Positions 13,036 through 19,480 of a stretch of DNA of 19,480 nt are shown here, piece after piece (the first letter of the stretch is position 1; every line of letters begins with the position of its first letter). Origin of the DNA: Candidatus Faecivivens stercoravium. GTDB lineage: Bacteria; Bacillota; Clostridia; Oscillospirales; Ruminococcaceae. Location of the stretch: NCBI GenBank assembly GCA_018712425.1, contig DVHA01000122.1, positions 1 through 19,480 of the forward strand, read 5' to 3'. A model generated the notes under the pieces. That model was not told the DNA's origin, ran no database searches, and worked only from the letters and a program-made list of their open reading frames with translations. The position numbers and the translations under genes are program-made.

Positions 13036-13236
13036 TGGATATTGATTTCGCTGCCCTTAAGGCAGCGACCAAGGGTTCCCCTTGGATGGGACCAAGTTTC
13101 ACTTGGATGGACCAGAGACTCTGTCTCTGGACTCTGCCAGGACCCTCGCGGGCCCTGGACCCCGATTTGCGGGACGCCATCCCCGCGAGACAATGCCCAG
13201 CAGTCAGAACGCTTCGGCCCCGCGGAGCCGAAGCCC
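13036..13236 (+). repeat. Family B serial-hairpin repeat, copy B4
   Basis: The clearest copy. Hairpins: CGCTGCC/GGCAGCG (13049-13067), CCAAGGG/CCCTTGG (13069-13085), CCAAGT/ACTTGG (13092-13106), CCAGAGAC/GTCTCTGG (13112-13130), CCAGGACCC/GGGCCCTGG (13137-13158, one mismatch), then a tail shared with copy B1 and ending in GCTTCGGC/GCCGAAGC (13211-13234). The tail overlaps the last codons and stop of the 13204-13593 gene. Confidence 0.88.
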
Positions 13237-13593
13237 AACGAAGATTCTCATAATCCCCAGCGCCTCGGAAATCGCCGCGAACCCGTCCCGGTAAAATGCG
13301 GCAATCCGCCGCCCCTTATCCGAAATTCCCTTGTACCCCGCCGGGCAGACAAAGGTCCAGTCCGCCCCTTCTTCATCCACCACCGCCCGGAAATACCGGT
13401 CGATATCCCGGCTGTCCCCTTCGATCAGCCCGGCTTTCCCGGCCCGGTCGAGGAGGATATGGTGTTCAACCGCCTCATCCGCCGGGGCGATAACCGCCGT
13501 CTCCCCGTCCACAGACACCAGCAGGAGCAACGGTTCCCCATCCCGCCTCGCGGCCTCCACCGCCTCCCGGCCGGGGAAAAAGAGCATCTTCAC
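13204..13593 (-). CDS. Protein of unknown function
   Basis: 129 residues, soluble and acidic, with no signal peptide or membrane segment. I do not recognise the family. It begins with a hydrophobic strand pattern (LLLLVSVDGETAVIAPADEAVEHHILL), then a stretch DSRDIDRYFRAVVDEEGADWTFVCPAGYKGISDKGRRIAAFYRDGFAAISEALGI. The start is GTG at 13593 with GGAGGGG 5 nt upstream. It follows the gtrA-like gene by 21 nt and is probably cotranscribed. The last residues (LRLRGAEAF) and the stop are encoded by the end of repeat B4, so the natural C-terminus may have been replaced. Confidence 0.72.
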   Translation of the reverse strand: MKMLFFPGREAVEAARRDGEPLLLLVSVDGETAVIAPADEAVEHHILLDRAGKAGLIEGDSRDIDRYFRAVVDEEGADWTFVCPAGYKGISDKGRRIAAFYRDGFAAISEALGIMRIFVGLRLRGAEAF

Positions 13594-13614
13594 GCTATCC
13601 CCTCCAAAAACCTC

Positions 13615-14034
13615 TTACTTTTTCCGAAAGACCACCAGCTTGCTGGCGACATAGTTGAAAATCACCACCAGCACATTCGACGCGAGCTTCACCACCCGGT
13701 CGTCAAACCCGACCCAGTCGGCGAACACCGCCATAATGATGACATCCATCACCCCGCTCATCACCCGCGCCGTAAAAAACGACCCGGCCTCTTTCAGCAC
13801 CGCCTTCCCTCTCGCTTTTGACTGGAAGACGAACCGGCGGTTGGTTAGATAAGCGAAGATAACCGACAACAGCCAGGCAATCACCGTCGGCACCCCGGTA
13901 TAGGTAAAAAACGGCGAAATCACCAGATAGGAAAGGTAATTGACCGCCGTCGTCAGCACCCCGAACACCAAATAAGATAACAGTTCCCGGTACTGCCGGC
14001 AGAGTCCCCTGATTTTTGAAAGCAACTGCGACAT
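13615..14034 (-). CDS. GtrA family membrane protein
   Basis: 139 residues with four membrane segments, the standard GtrA layout: YLVFGVLTTAVNYLSYLVI, VIAWLLSVIFAYLTNRRFVF, the amphipathic third segment around ARVMSGVMDVIIMAVFADWVG, and ASNVLVVIFNYVASKLVVF. The conserved FGV-T-VNY, A-L-NR-FVF and NY--SK--VF positions are present. GtrA proteins are thought to move or flip polyprenyl-linked sugars for cell-surface glycosylation. No glycosyltransferase lies beside it, so the partner is elsewhere. AAGAAGGGA precedes the ATG. First gene of a unit with the 13204-13593 gene and perhaps the NUDIX gene. Confidence 0.9.
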   Translation of the reverse strand: MSQLLSKIRGLCRQYRELLSYLVFGVLTTAVNYLSYLVISPFFTYTGVPTVIAWLLSVIFAYLTNRRFVFQSKARGKAVLKEAGSFFTARVMSGVMDVIIMAVFADWVGFDDRVVKLASNVLVVIFNYVASKLVVFRKK

Positions 14035-14064
14035 TCCCTTCTTAAAGTTATACGGTTCTTTTAA

Positions 14065-14093
14065 ATCCTAGCACAGCCCCCCACAAAATGCAA
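14065..14093 (-). promoter_or_regulatory. Probable promoter of the gtrA-like unit
   Basis: On the minus strand TTGCAT (14088-14093), a 17-bp spacer ending in TGC, and TAGGAT (14065-14070), an extended -10, about 30 bp upstream of the start codon. Confidence 0.55.
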
Positions 14094-14189
14094 CGGCTTT
14101 TTGTGAATAACCGGTCACCAAATTCTGTCTTTTCTCATAGGATGGGGAAAAGCGTTTTGACCCCCCGCACCCAGAAAGGAGCGTTTCCT

Positions 14190-14837
14190 ATGCCCATCCA
14201 GAATAGCAGCCCCCGGGAGCTGCTCACCACCTCCTACAACCGGGAACAGGCTGTCCGGTACGCCAACTACTGGGCCTACCGCCGCAACCCCAACTACTCT
14301 TCCTTCGACTCACTGGGCGGCGACTGCACCAACTTCGTCTCCCAGGCCCTCTTTTACGCCGCCGGGGTCATGAATTTCACCCCCGATTACGGCTGGTACT
14401 ACATCTCCCTTGACAACCGGGCGCCGGCCTGGAGCGGCGTCGAGTACTTCTGGAACTTTATGACCACCAATATGGGCCCCGGCCCCTTCGGCCACGAAAT
14501 TTCCCTGTCGGAGGTCCTCCCCGGCGATATCATCCAGATGGCGATCAAAGAGCCCGACCGTTTCGGCCACACCGTCATCGTCACCGACCTCCTCTCCCAG
14601 TCCCCCGGCCCCGACTCAATCCTGGTCGCCGCCCACGACCGGGACTCCGCCTGCCGCCCCATCTCCACCTACGACTATTCGATGATCCGGGCGCTGCGGA
14701 TTGACGGGGTGCGCTACCTCTCGGCCGCCACCGACTTCCCCACCTTCCGTTCCGCCTCCCCGGACGGCGAGCCCGCCGCCGGGCCGGAGGACACCGAAGA
14801 ACCTTCCGGCTTCACCGCCCCGCCGGACGTCGGGTAA
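14190..14837 (+). CDS. Amidase_6 domain protein (putative cysteine amidase)
   Basis: 215 residues. The Amidase_6 pattern is clear: YNREQAVRYANYWAYRRNPNYSSFDSLGGDCTNFVSQALFYAG-like opening with the catalytic Cys46 in GGDCTNFVSQ, then LPGDIIQMAI and the likely catalytic His127 in RFGHTVIVTD, and a closing HDRDSACRPISTYDY. Members are Gram-positive NlpC/CHAP-like enzymes thought to cut cell-wall peptides. It has no signal peptide, so it may act inside the cell or leave by another route. The ATG at 14190 is chosen for AAAGGAG 8 nt upstream; an in-frame ATG at 14088 lies in the opposite promoter and has no site. The tail after residue 180 is a Pro/Glu-rich low-complexity extension. Repeat A3 starts about 40 bp after its stop and no terminator is obvious. 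Confidence 0.88.
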   Translation: MPIQNSSPRELLTTSYNREQAVRYANYWAYRRNPNYSSFDSLGGDCTNFVSQALFYAAGVMNFTPDYGWYYISLDNRAPAWSGVEYFWNFMTTNMGPGPFGHEISLSEVLPGDIIQMAIKEPDRFGHTVIVTDLLSQSPGPDSILVAAHDRDSACRPISTYDYSMIRALRIDGVRYLSAATDFPTFRSASPDGEPAAGPEDTEEPSGFTAPPDVG

Positions 14838-14879
14838 AACGGCTGCGCCACCACTGTTCTTTGGAAGAAACCGCATCAA

Positions 14880-15064
14880 TCGGCGCTGGCGTTAAAGGGA
14901 TAAAGAAACGTGCGCAGAATGAAAAGTTTTACTCGATTTTTTTCAAAAAATCGCGGGAATGGAAGGGGCAGAGCCCCTTCCCAGGCGCTCACCTTCCGTA
15001 CTTCCGAAGCTGACCACAGCTTTGCCGCTGATAACGAAGCGTGCGCAGCACCCAAAAAATAATC
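14880..15064 (-). repeat. Family A structured repeat, copy A3
   Basis: Minus-strand copy. AAGCTG/CAGCTT and GGAAGGGGC/GCCCCTTCC are perfect, and the third hairpin is the CGATTTTTT/AAAAAATCG version as in A2. On the minus strand it begins directly after the T run of the ftsH terminator. With the terminator it fills the gap between the amidase and ftsH. Confidence 0.85.
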
Positions 15065-15118
15065 AAAAAAAATATATAATCCAAAAGGCGCCCCGCTTCA
15101 AAGCAGGACGCCTTTCCG
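15065..15118 (-). terminator. Terminator of ftsH
   Basis: On the minus strand AAAGGCGTCC ... GGGGCGCCTTTT, a GC-rich stem around TTTGA with one imperfect region, followed by an AT-rich tail ending in eight T, which leads straight into repeat A3. Confidence 0.75.
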
Positions 15119-15119
15119 T

Positions 15120-17174
15120 TTATTCCGTTTTATTTTCCGGAGAGCCTTCCGCCGGCGCCTCCCCGTTCCCGGGGTTTTCAGCCGGTTTTGCCTCGCCGCC
15201 CGCCTGAGGGAGCGCCTCAGGCGCAGCCGCCGGACCCGCGTTTTCCGCGGCCCGTTCCGCCGCCTCAAAGATCGTCTCGCCGGGCTTCGGTTCCACCGGA
15301 GCCGGGGACTTCTTCGGCGCGGAGGTGGTATCGTCCAGCAGTTCCCCGCGCATCAGCTTCTGGAACACCTCGCCCGACACCTTCTCATGCTTAATCAGAT
15401 ACTGGGCGACGATATGCAGCTGGTCGATATGCTCGGTGAGGATCCGCTTGCACTCGTTGTAGGCGGTGCCGATAATCCGCCGGACCTCGCCGTCGATCTC
15501 AGCCGCCACCTCTTCCGAATAGTTGCGGGTGGTGCCGAGGTCCTTGCCGAGGAAGATTTCCCCGTCGTCCTGCCCGTAGACAATCGGCCCGAGCTTTTCG
15601 CTGAAGCCGTACCGGGTGACCATCGACCGGGCGATCTTGCTGGCCCGCTCGATGTCGTTGGAAGCGCCGGTGGAGATATCCTCCAGGATGATCGACTCGG
15701 CGATCCGCCCGCCCAGCAGGGTGACCAGGTTCTCCTCCATCTCCTTCTTGCCGACATAGCTCTTGTCGTGCTCCGGCAGCGACATCGTATACCCGCCCGC
15801 CATGCCGCGGGGGATAATCGAAATCTCGTGGACCGGGTCCTGGGTCGGGCAGTAGTAGGTGGTAATCGCGTGGCCCGCCTCATGGTAAGCGGTGATCCGC
15901 CGCTCCTTGTCGCTGATGACCTTGGAGCGCTTCTCCGGGCCCGCCACGACCTTGATGGTCGCCTCCTCGATATCTTCGTTGGTAATGGCCTTATGGCCCT
16001 TGCGGGCGGCCAGCAGCGCCGCCTCGTTCATCAGGTTTTCGAGGTCCGCGCCGGTGAACCCCGCGGTCGTCTTGGCGATGACCCCGAGGTCGACGTCAAA
16101 CCCGAGAGGCTTGTTGCGGGAGTGGACCTTGAGGATCTCTTCCCGCCCCTTGACGTCGGGGTAGTTGACGACGATCTGCCGGTCAAACCGGCCGGGGCGC
16201 AGCAGCGCCGGGTCGAGGATATCCCGCCGGTTGGTGGCGGCGATGACGACGATCCCTTCGTTGTTGGAGAAACCGTCCATCTCGACTAGCAGCTGGTTCA
16301 GCGTCTGTTCCCGTTCATCGTGCCCGCCGCCGAGGCCGGCGCCGCGGTGGCGGCCGACCGCGTCGATCTCGTCGATGAAGATGATGGCCGGGGCGTTCTT
16401 CTTCGCCTGGTCAAAGAGGTCACGGACTCTCGACGCGCCGACGCCGACAAACATCTCGACGAAGTCGGAACCGGAGATCGAGAAGAACGGGACCCCCGCC
16501 TCCCCCGCGACCGACCGGGCCAGCAGCGTCTTGCCGGTACCGGGAGGGCCCAGCAGCAGGACCCCTTTCGGGATCCGGGCGCCCAGGTCGTTAAACTTCT
16601 TCGGGTGCTTGAGGAAGTCGACGATCTCCCTCAGCTCTTCCTTCTCCTCATCCGCCCCCGCCACATCGGCGAAGGTGGTCTTCTTCCCATTTTTGCCGTC
16701 GGTCTTGACAAGGTTTGCCTTGCCGAACTGGTTCATCTTCCCGCCGCCGCTGGTCTGCTTGAACATAAAGTACCAGAGCACGCCCATCGCGGCGATCATC
16801 AGAAGGTAGGGCACCAGGCTCCACAGCCAGGTATTGTCGGTTGCCTGGATCCAGTTAAACTCCATCCGGTCATCCGGATGGTCCTCATTATACTCTTGTA
16901 CATACGGCTCGATCGAATCCAAAAAGTACGAAGGGGCAGCGACCCGGTAGACGACGTCCGGCGACCCGTCCGCCATCTTGAGCACCACTTCGTTGGACCC
17001 GAGGTCGAGCTCATATCCTGATACCTGCTGGTCCTCGAACATATAGAGGATTTCCGAGTAGCTGTACTGCCGGGTCTCCGGCGTCATCAGCCGCATCAGG
17101 TAGGAAGACGAAATCAGGACAAAAATCACCACGGCAATCAGGATGATAATCGATGCCCCGCGTTTTTTTGACAA
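15120..17174 (-). CDS. ftsH: ATP-dependent membrane zinc metalloprotease FtsH
   Basis: 684 residues. It unfolds and degrades membrane and regulatory proteins. Two membrane segments (about 9-28 and 117-138) bracket an extracytoplasmic domain. Then come the AAA module with Walker A GPPGTGKT (209-216), Walker B IIFIDEID (264-271), the second region of homology to about 331 with arginine fingers, and the zinc site HEAGH (431-435); the third ligand is the Asp in the SNDIERA region. The C-terminus after about residue 615 is a long Pro/Ala/Glu-rich tail. The start is TTG at 17174, supported by AAAGGAG 8 nt upstream; no ATG or GTG fits before the first membrane segment. It follows tilS-hpt in order, but is separated from hpt by 292 nt containing repeat A4, and I see no clear promoter there. 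Confidence 0.96.
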   Translation of the reverse strand: MSKKRGASIIILIAVVIFVLISSSYLMRLMTPETRQYSYSEILYMFEDQQVSGYELDLGSNEVVLKMADGSPDVVYRVAAPSYFLDSIEPYVQEYNEDHPDDRMEFNWIQATDNTWLWSLVPYLLMIAAMGVLWYFMFKQTSGGGKMNQFGKANLVKTDGKNGKKTTFADVAGADEEKEELREIVDFLKHPKKFNDLGARIPKGVLLLGPPGTGKTLLARSVAGEAGVPFFSISGSDFVEMFVGVGASRVRDLFDQAKKNAPAIIFIDEIDAVGRHRGAGLGGGHDEREQTLNQLLVEMDGFSNNEGIVVIAATNRRDILDPALLRPGRFDRQIVVNYPDVKGREEILKVHSRNKPLGFDVDLGVIAKTTAGFTGADLENLMNEAALLAARKGHKAITNEDIEEATIKVVAGPEKRSKVISDKERRITAYHEAGHAITTYYCPTQDPVHEISIIPRGMAGGYTMSLPEHDKSYVGKKEMEENLVTLLGGRIAESIILEDISTGASNDIERASKIARSMVTRYGFSEKLGPIVYGQDDGEIFLGKDLGTTRNYSEEVAAEIDGEVRRIIGTAYNECKRILTEHIDQLHIVAQYLIKHEKVSGEVFQKLMRGELLDDTTSAPKKSPAPVEPKPGETIFEAAERAAENAGPAAAPEALPQAGGEAKPAENPGNGEAPAEGSPENKTE

Positions 17175-17242
17175 TCAAACCACTCCTTTCTCCTTATCGG
17201 GCAAAGCCCGCCCAGACGGCCGGAAAATCTTTCATGATGATG

Positions 17243-17407
17243 TTTTGGGTGCTGCGCACGCTTCGTTATCAGCGGCAAAGCCGTGGACAGCTTCGGAAGT
17301 ACGTCAGGCGAGTTCCTGGGAAGGGGCTCTGCCCCTTCCAGTCCCGCAAGCCCTTTAAAAAGGGCTTGATCCTAAACTTCTGATCGCCGCTTTAACGCCA
17401 GCGCCGA
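17243..17407 (+). repeat. Family A structured repeat, copy A4 (shorter)
   Basis: Plus-strand copy with a deletion of about 20 bp near its end and no T-run extension at its start. GGAAGGGGC/GCCCCTTCC is kept, the third hairpin is CAAGCCC/GGGCTTG as in A1, and AAGCCG/CAGCTT has one mismatch. It lies between hpt and ftsH, antisense to both. The remaining gap (17408-17466 and 17175-17242) shows only short GC-rich stems (GGGC/GCCC), one just after the hpt stop. Confidence 0.85.
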
Positions 17408-17466
17408 TTTCTGCGCACCGCTAAAATCTTTTCCGGCAGCCTGTACCGGGCGCAAAGCCCGCTCTT

Positions 17467-18018
17467 TTATTTTTCATAAACCTCCCGCTTCAAAACGCCG
17501 ATGTAGGGCAGGTTGCGGTAATGCTGGTCGTAATCCAGCCCGTACCCGACGACAAAGCGGTCCGGAATATCGAAACAGGTGTAGTCGGCGCTTAAGGGGA
17601 CCACCCGCCGCTCCGGCTTATCCAGGAGGCAGGCGATCTTGATCGACGCCGCCCCCCGCTCTTTTAAGAGGTCGATGATTTTATAAAGCGTCCGCCCCGA
17701 GTCGAGGATATCCTCGACAATCAGGAGGTCCACCCCCGTAAGGTCGATGTCCAGCCCCTTTTTAATCGTGACCGTCCCGCTGGAATCGGTGCCGGCCCCG
17801 TAGCTGGAGACGCTCAGGAAATCGATCCGGAGCGGCAGGTCGATCGCCCGCATCAGGTCGGCCATAAAGGCGATCGACCCTTTCAGGACGCTGACGAGCA
17901 TCAGGTTTTTCCCTTTATAGTCTTCGGTCACCTGGCGGCCGAGGGCCGTCACCTTTTCCCGTATTTCCTCTTCGGTCAGCAGGACCCTTTCTATGTCCTC
18001 GCGCATATCCTCATGCAT
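17467..18018 (-). CDS. hpt: Hypoxanthine phosphoribosyltransferase
   Basis: 183 residues, the normal size. It converts hypoxanthine (and guanine) to the nucleotide with PRPP, in purine salvage. The PRPP-binding signature LLIVEDILDSGRTLYKI lies near residues 98-114; the early strand LMLVSVLKGSIAFMADLMRAI (about 39-59) and the DIPDRFVVGYGLDYDQHYRNLPYIGVL segment near the end form the purine pocket. The ATG at 18018 is used with GAAAGGA about 10 nt upstream; the ATG four codons later has no well-placed site. It starts 2 nt after the tilS stop, so the two are almost certainly coupled. The symbol hprT is equally used. Confidence 0.96.
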   Translation of the reverse strand: MHEDMREDIERVLLTEEEIREKVTALGRQVTEDYKGKNLMLVSVLKGSIAFMADLMRAIDLPLRIDFLSVSSYGAGTDSSGTVTIKKGLDIDLTGVDLLIVEDILDSGRTLYKIIDLLKERGAASIKIACLLDKPERRVVPLSADYTCFDIPDRFVVGYGLDYDQHYRNLPYIGVLKREVYEK

Positions 18019-18020
18019 CG

Positions 18021-19445
18021 CTATCTCGTCCTTTCTGTCAGTCCCTCCGCCTGGATTCCGAGCATAACGCCTTCGCCCCGGAACCGGTAATCCTCCCCCG
18101 CCCCGAAGCCTTCCAGCCAGACGATATCGCTGCCTTTTGCCAGCATCAGCCGCGTCTCCCGTTCTTCCCGGGAAAGGCGGGCCTCCTGGAACAGCTTTTT
18201 CACAGCCTTGCGCCCCACCCCGGGCAGCCGGATGCTGTCCCCCGGGCGCCTGGCGCGCAAAACTACGTTATTCATTATTGTAGCATATTCAATGCCGGAA
18301 TATAATAAATTTTTATAAACTTTCGGGGTTTCCTCCCCCTTTTGGACGGGGAAAAGCCGCAGCCGGACGGTTTTCCGCAAAATTTCCGGTTCCGCCCGCC
18401 CCGGCAGGCTTTTCTGAAAGGAAAAGCAGATTTCCTGTTCCTCCCCTTCTTCCATTTCCGGAAGGGGAACCGCCCCGCTTGAGAAGACAGCCTCCTCTTC
18501 CCGCCAGAGCTCTCCCCCCCGGCATCCAAACCGGACGCCCCCGGCGGAAAAGCCCCTTGCCTCCCCCATGACCACCCGATCGAGGGAAGCGGCCGCCTCC
18601 ACCGTCCGCGGAAGCCCCGATTCCCGGAGGACTTGCAGCAGCGCCCGCTTCCGCAGCGGCCCCGCCGCCTCCCGCAGCGGCGAAAGCGCCCACCGCCCGG
18701 CCCCCGCTTCCGCCTCCCGCAGGAGCTTTTCCGCCTCGGCGCCGAGATAGGCCCTGTCGGCCAGCAGGTTTTCTTTCAGCCGCCGGTAAGCTTCCTCCAC
18801 CGAAGGGTTCATCGCCTTCAGCTCAGGCACCACCTTCAGCCGCAGCCGGTTGCGGGCGTACCCGTCCGAGAGGTTTGACGAGTCGGTCACATAGGGAAGC
18901 CGGTTTTCGGCGCAGTACCGCTCCACCTCTTCCCGCGTCACCCCGAGCATCGGCCGGAAGACGGTATATTCCCCCAGCGGCCGCTCCTTTTCGATGCCGC
19001 AGAGCCCGTCCATCCCGCTCCCCCGCACCAGCCGGAAGAGCGCCGTTTCAAAATCGTCCGAGAGGGTGTGGGCGGTGAGGATGAGGGGCACCTTCCCCTC
19101 CCCGGCCGCCTGTTCCGCCTCCCGCAGGAAGAGCGCGTACCGCGCCTCCCGCCCGGCGTCCTCCAGCGACCGTTTTTCTGCCCGGGCCTTTTCCCCGACG
19201 TCTTCCCGGCAGATGGTGAGCCTGACCCCCATCTCCCGGCAGAACGCCTCCACCGCCGCCTCATCCCGGAGGCTCTCTTCCCCCCGCAGGCAGTGGTTTA
19301 AATGGGCCGCCCGCAGTTCCCAGCCGTAAACCGCCCGGTGAACTGCCAGAAAGTGGCAGAGCGCCATCGAATCCGCCCCGCCGGACAGACCGGCAACCAG
19401 CGTCTTCCCGGCCATATACGCGCAGTCATCCTCGGACAGGAACAT
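18021..19445 (-). CDS. tilS: tRNA(Ile)-lysidine synthase
   Basis: 474 residues. It attaches lysine to C34 of the tRNA(Ile) with anticodon CAU so that it reads AUA. The N-terminal ATP-pyrophosphatase domain has the PP-loop SGGADS (21-26), HLNHCLRGEES and LTAHTLSDDFETALFRLVRGSGMDGL, all typical. The middle domain is Arg/Glu/Ala-rich and variable. The C-terminal tRNA-binding domain begins near MNNVVLRARRPGDSIRLPGVGRKAVKKLFQEARLSREER. AAAGGAGG lies 5 nt before the ATG. It is first of tilS-hpt(-ftsH); the promoter must lie at or beyond the window edge. A markedly AT-rich stretch (about 18265-18320) interrupts an otherwise GC-rich gene just before the C-terminal domain. Confidence 0.95.
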   Translation of the reverse strand: MFLSEDDCAYMAGKTLVAGLSGGADSMALCHFLAVHRAVYGWELRAAHLNHCLRGEESLRDEAAVEAFCREMGVRLTICREDVGEKARAEKRSLEDAGREARYALFLREAEQAAGEGKVPLILTAHTLSDDFETALFRLVRGSGMDGLCGIEKERPLGEYTVFRPMLGVTREEVERYCAENRLPYVTDSSNLSDGYARNRLRLKVVPELKAMNPSVEEAYRRLKENLLADRAYLGAEAEKLLREAEAGAGRWALSPLREAAGPLRKRALLQVLRESGLPRTVEAAASLDRVVMGEARGFSAGGVRFGCRGGELWREEEAVFSSGAVPLPEMEEGEEQEICFSFQKSLPGRAEPEILRKTVRLRLFPVQKGEETPKVYKNLLYSGIEYATIMNNVVLRARRPGDSIRLPGVGRKAVKKLFQEARLSREERETRLMLAKGSDIVWLEGFGAGEDYRFRGEGVMLGIQAEGLTERTR

Positions 19446-19480
19446 AGCATCCTCCTTTGCAAATGAAGAGTTCCGGATGG

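Noticed and set aside
13036..13236. CRISPR array (regularly spaced CCA...TGG units)
   Set aside because: The units are self-complementary hairpins with no unique spacers between identical repeats, and there are no cas genes.

Overview
The window looks like chromosome from a GC-rich Gram-positive Clostridia-type (Firmicutes) bacterium; I cannot place it to genus. The reasons are the yceD-rpmF pair, the tilS-hpt-ftsH cluster in classical Firmicutes order, strong AAAGGAGG-type ribosome sites, sigma-A promoters of TTGACA/TATAAT type, an Amidase_6 protein and a short XRE regulator paired with small membrane proteins. Coding sequence is GC-rich with third positions strongly biased to C and G. The intergenic regions are AT-rich or packed with palindromes.

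Layout. 1-343: palindromes downstream of rpmF. 344-1097 (minus): rpmF (ribosomal protein L32) and a DUF177/YceD protein. 1675-2121 (plus): a small protein with a possible flavodoxin-like fold, with a strong promoter and a terminator. 2638-4212 (plus): an alkaline phosphatase lipoprotein behind Pho-box-like 11-bp repeats. 4525-5745 (plus): a YibE/F membrane protein. 6112-7198 (minus): an unknown protein and a DUF3267 membrane metalloprotease-like protein. 7329-8265 (minus): an XRE regulator and two paralogous small membrane proteins. 8751-12005 (minus): ilvB-ilvN-ilvC, the acetohydroxyacid synthase subunits and ketol-acid reductoisomerase of branched-chain amino acid synthesis. 12463-14034 (minus): NUDIX hydrolase, an unknown protein and a GtrA-family protein. 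14190-14837 (plus): Amidase_6 protein. 15120-19445 (minus): tilS, hpt and ftsH (tRNA lysidine synthase, hypoxanthine phosphoribosyltransferase, membrane AAA protease).

The most unusual content is between the genes. Two unrelated families of structured repeat, four copies each, occupy most of the longer gaps. Family A (about 165-187 bp; 2184, 5845, 14880, 17243) has conserved hairpins, one of which keeps its pairing although the arm sequence is entirely different in two of the copies. Family B (about 170-260 bp; 4297, 8366, 12219, 13036) is a run of four or five consecutive hairpins, each bounded by ACCA and TGGA, whose arms also change in a compensating way between copies; two copies carry an extra GGCC-rich hairpin and one of these an added three-way-junction-like block. 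No transposase or recombinase gene is present, so if the repeats move they depend on something elsewhere. They could be REP/BIME-like or MITE-like DNA elements, structured RNAs, or both; the sequence alone does not decide.
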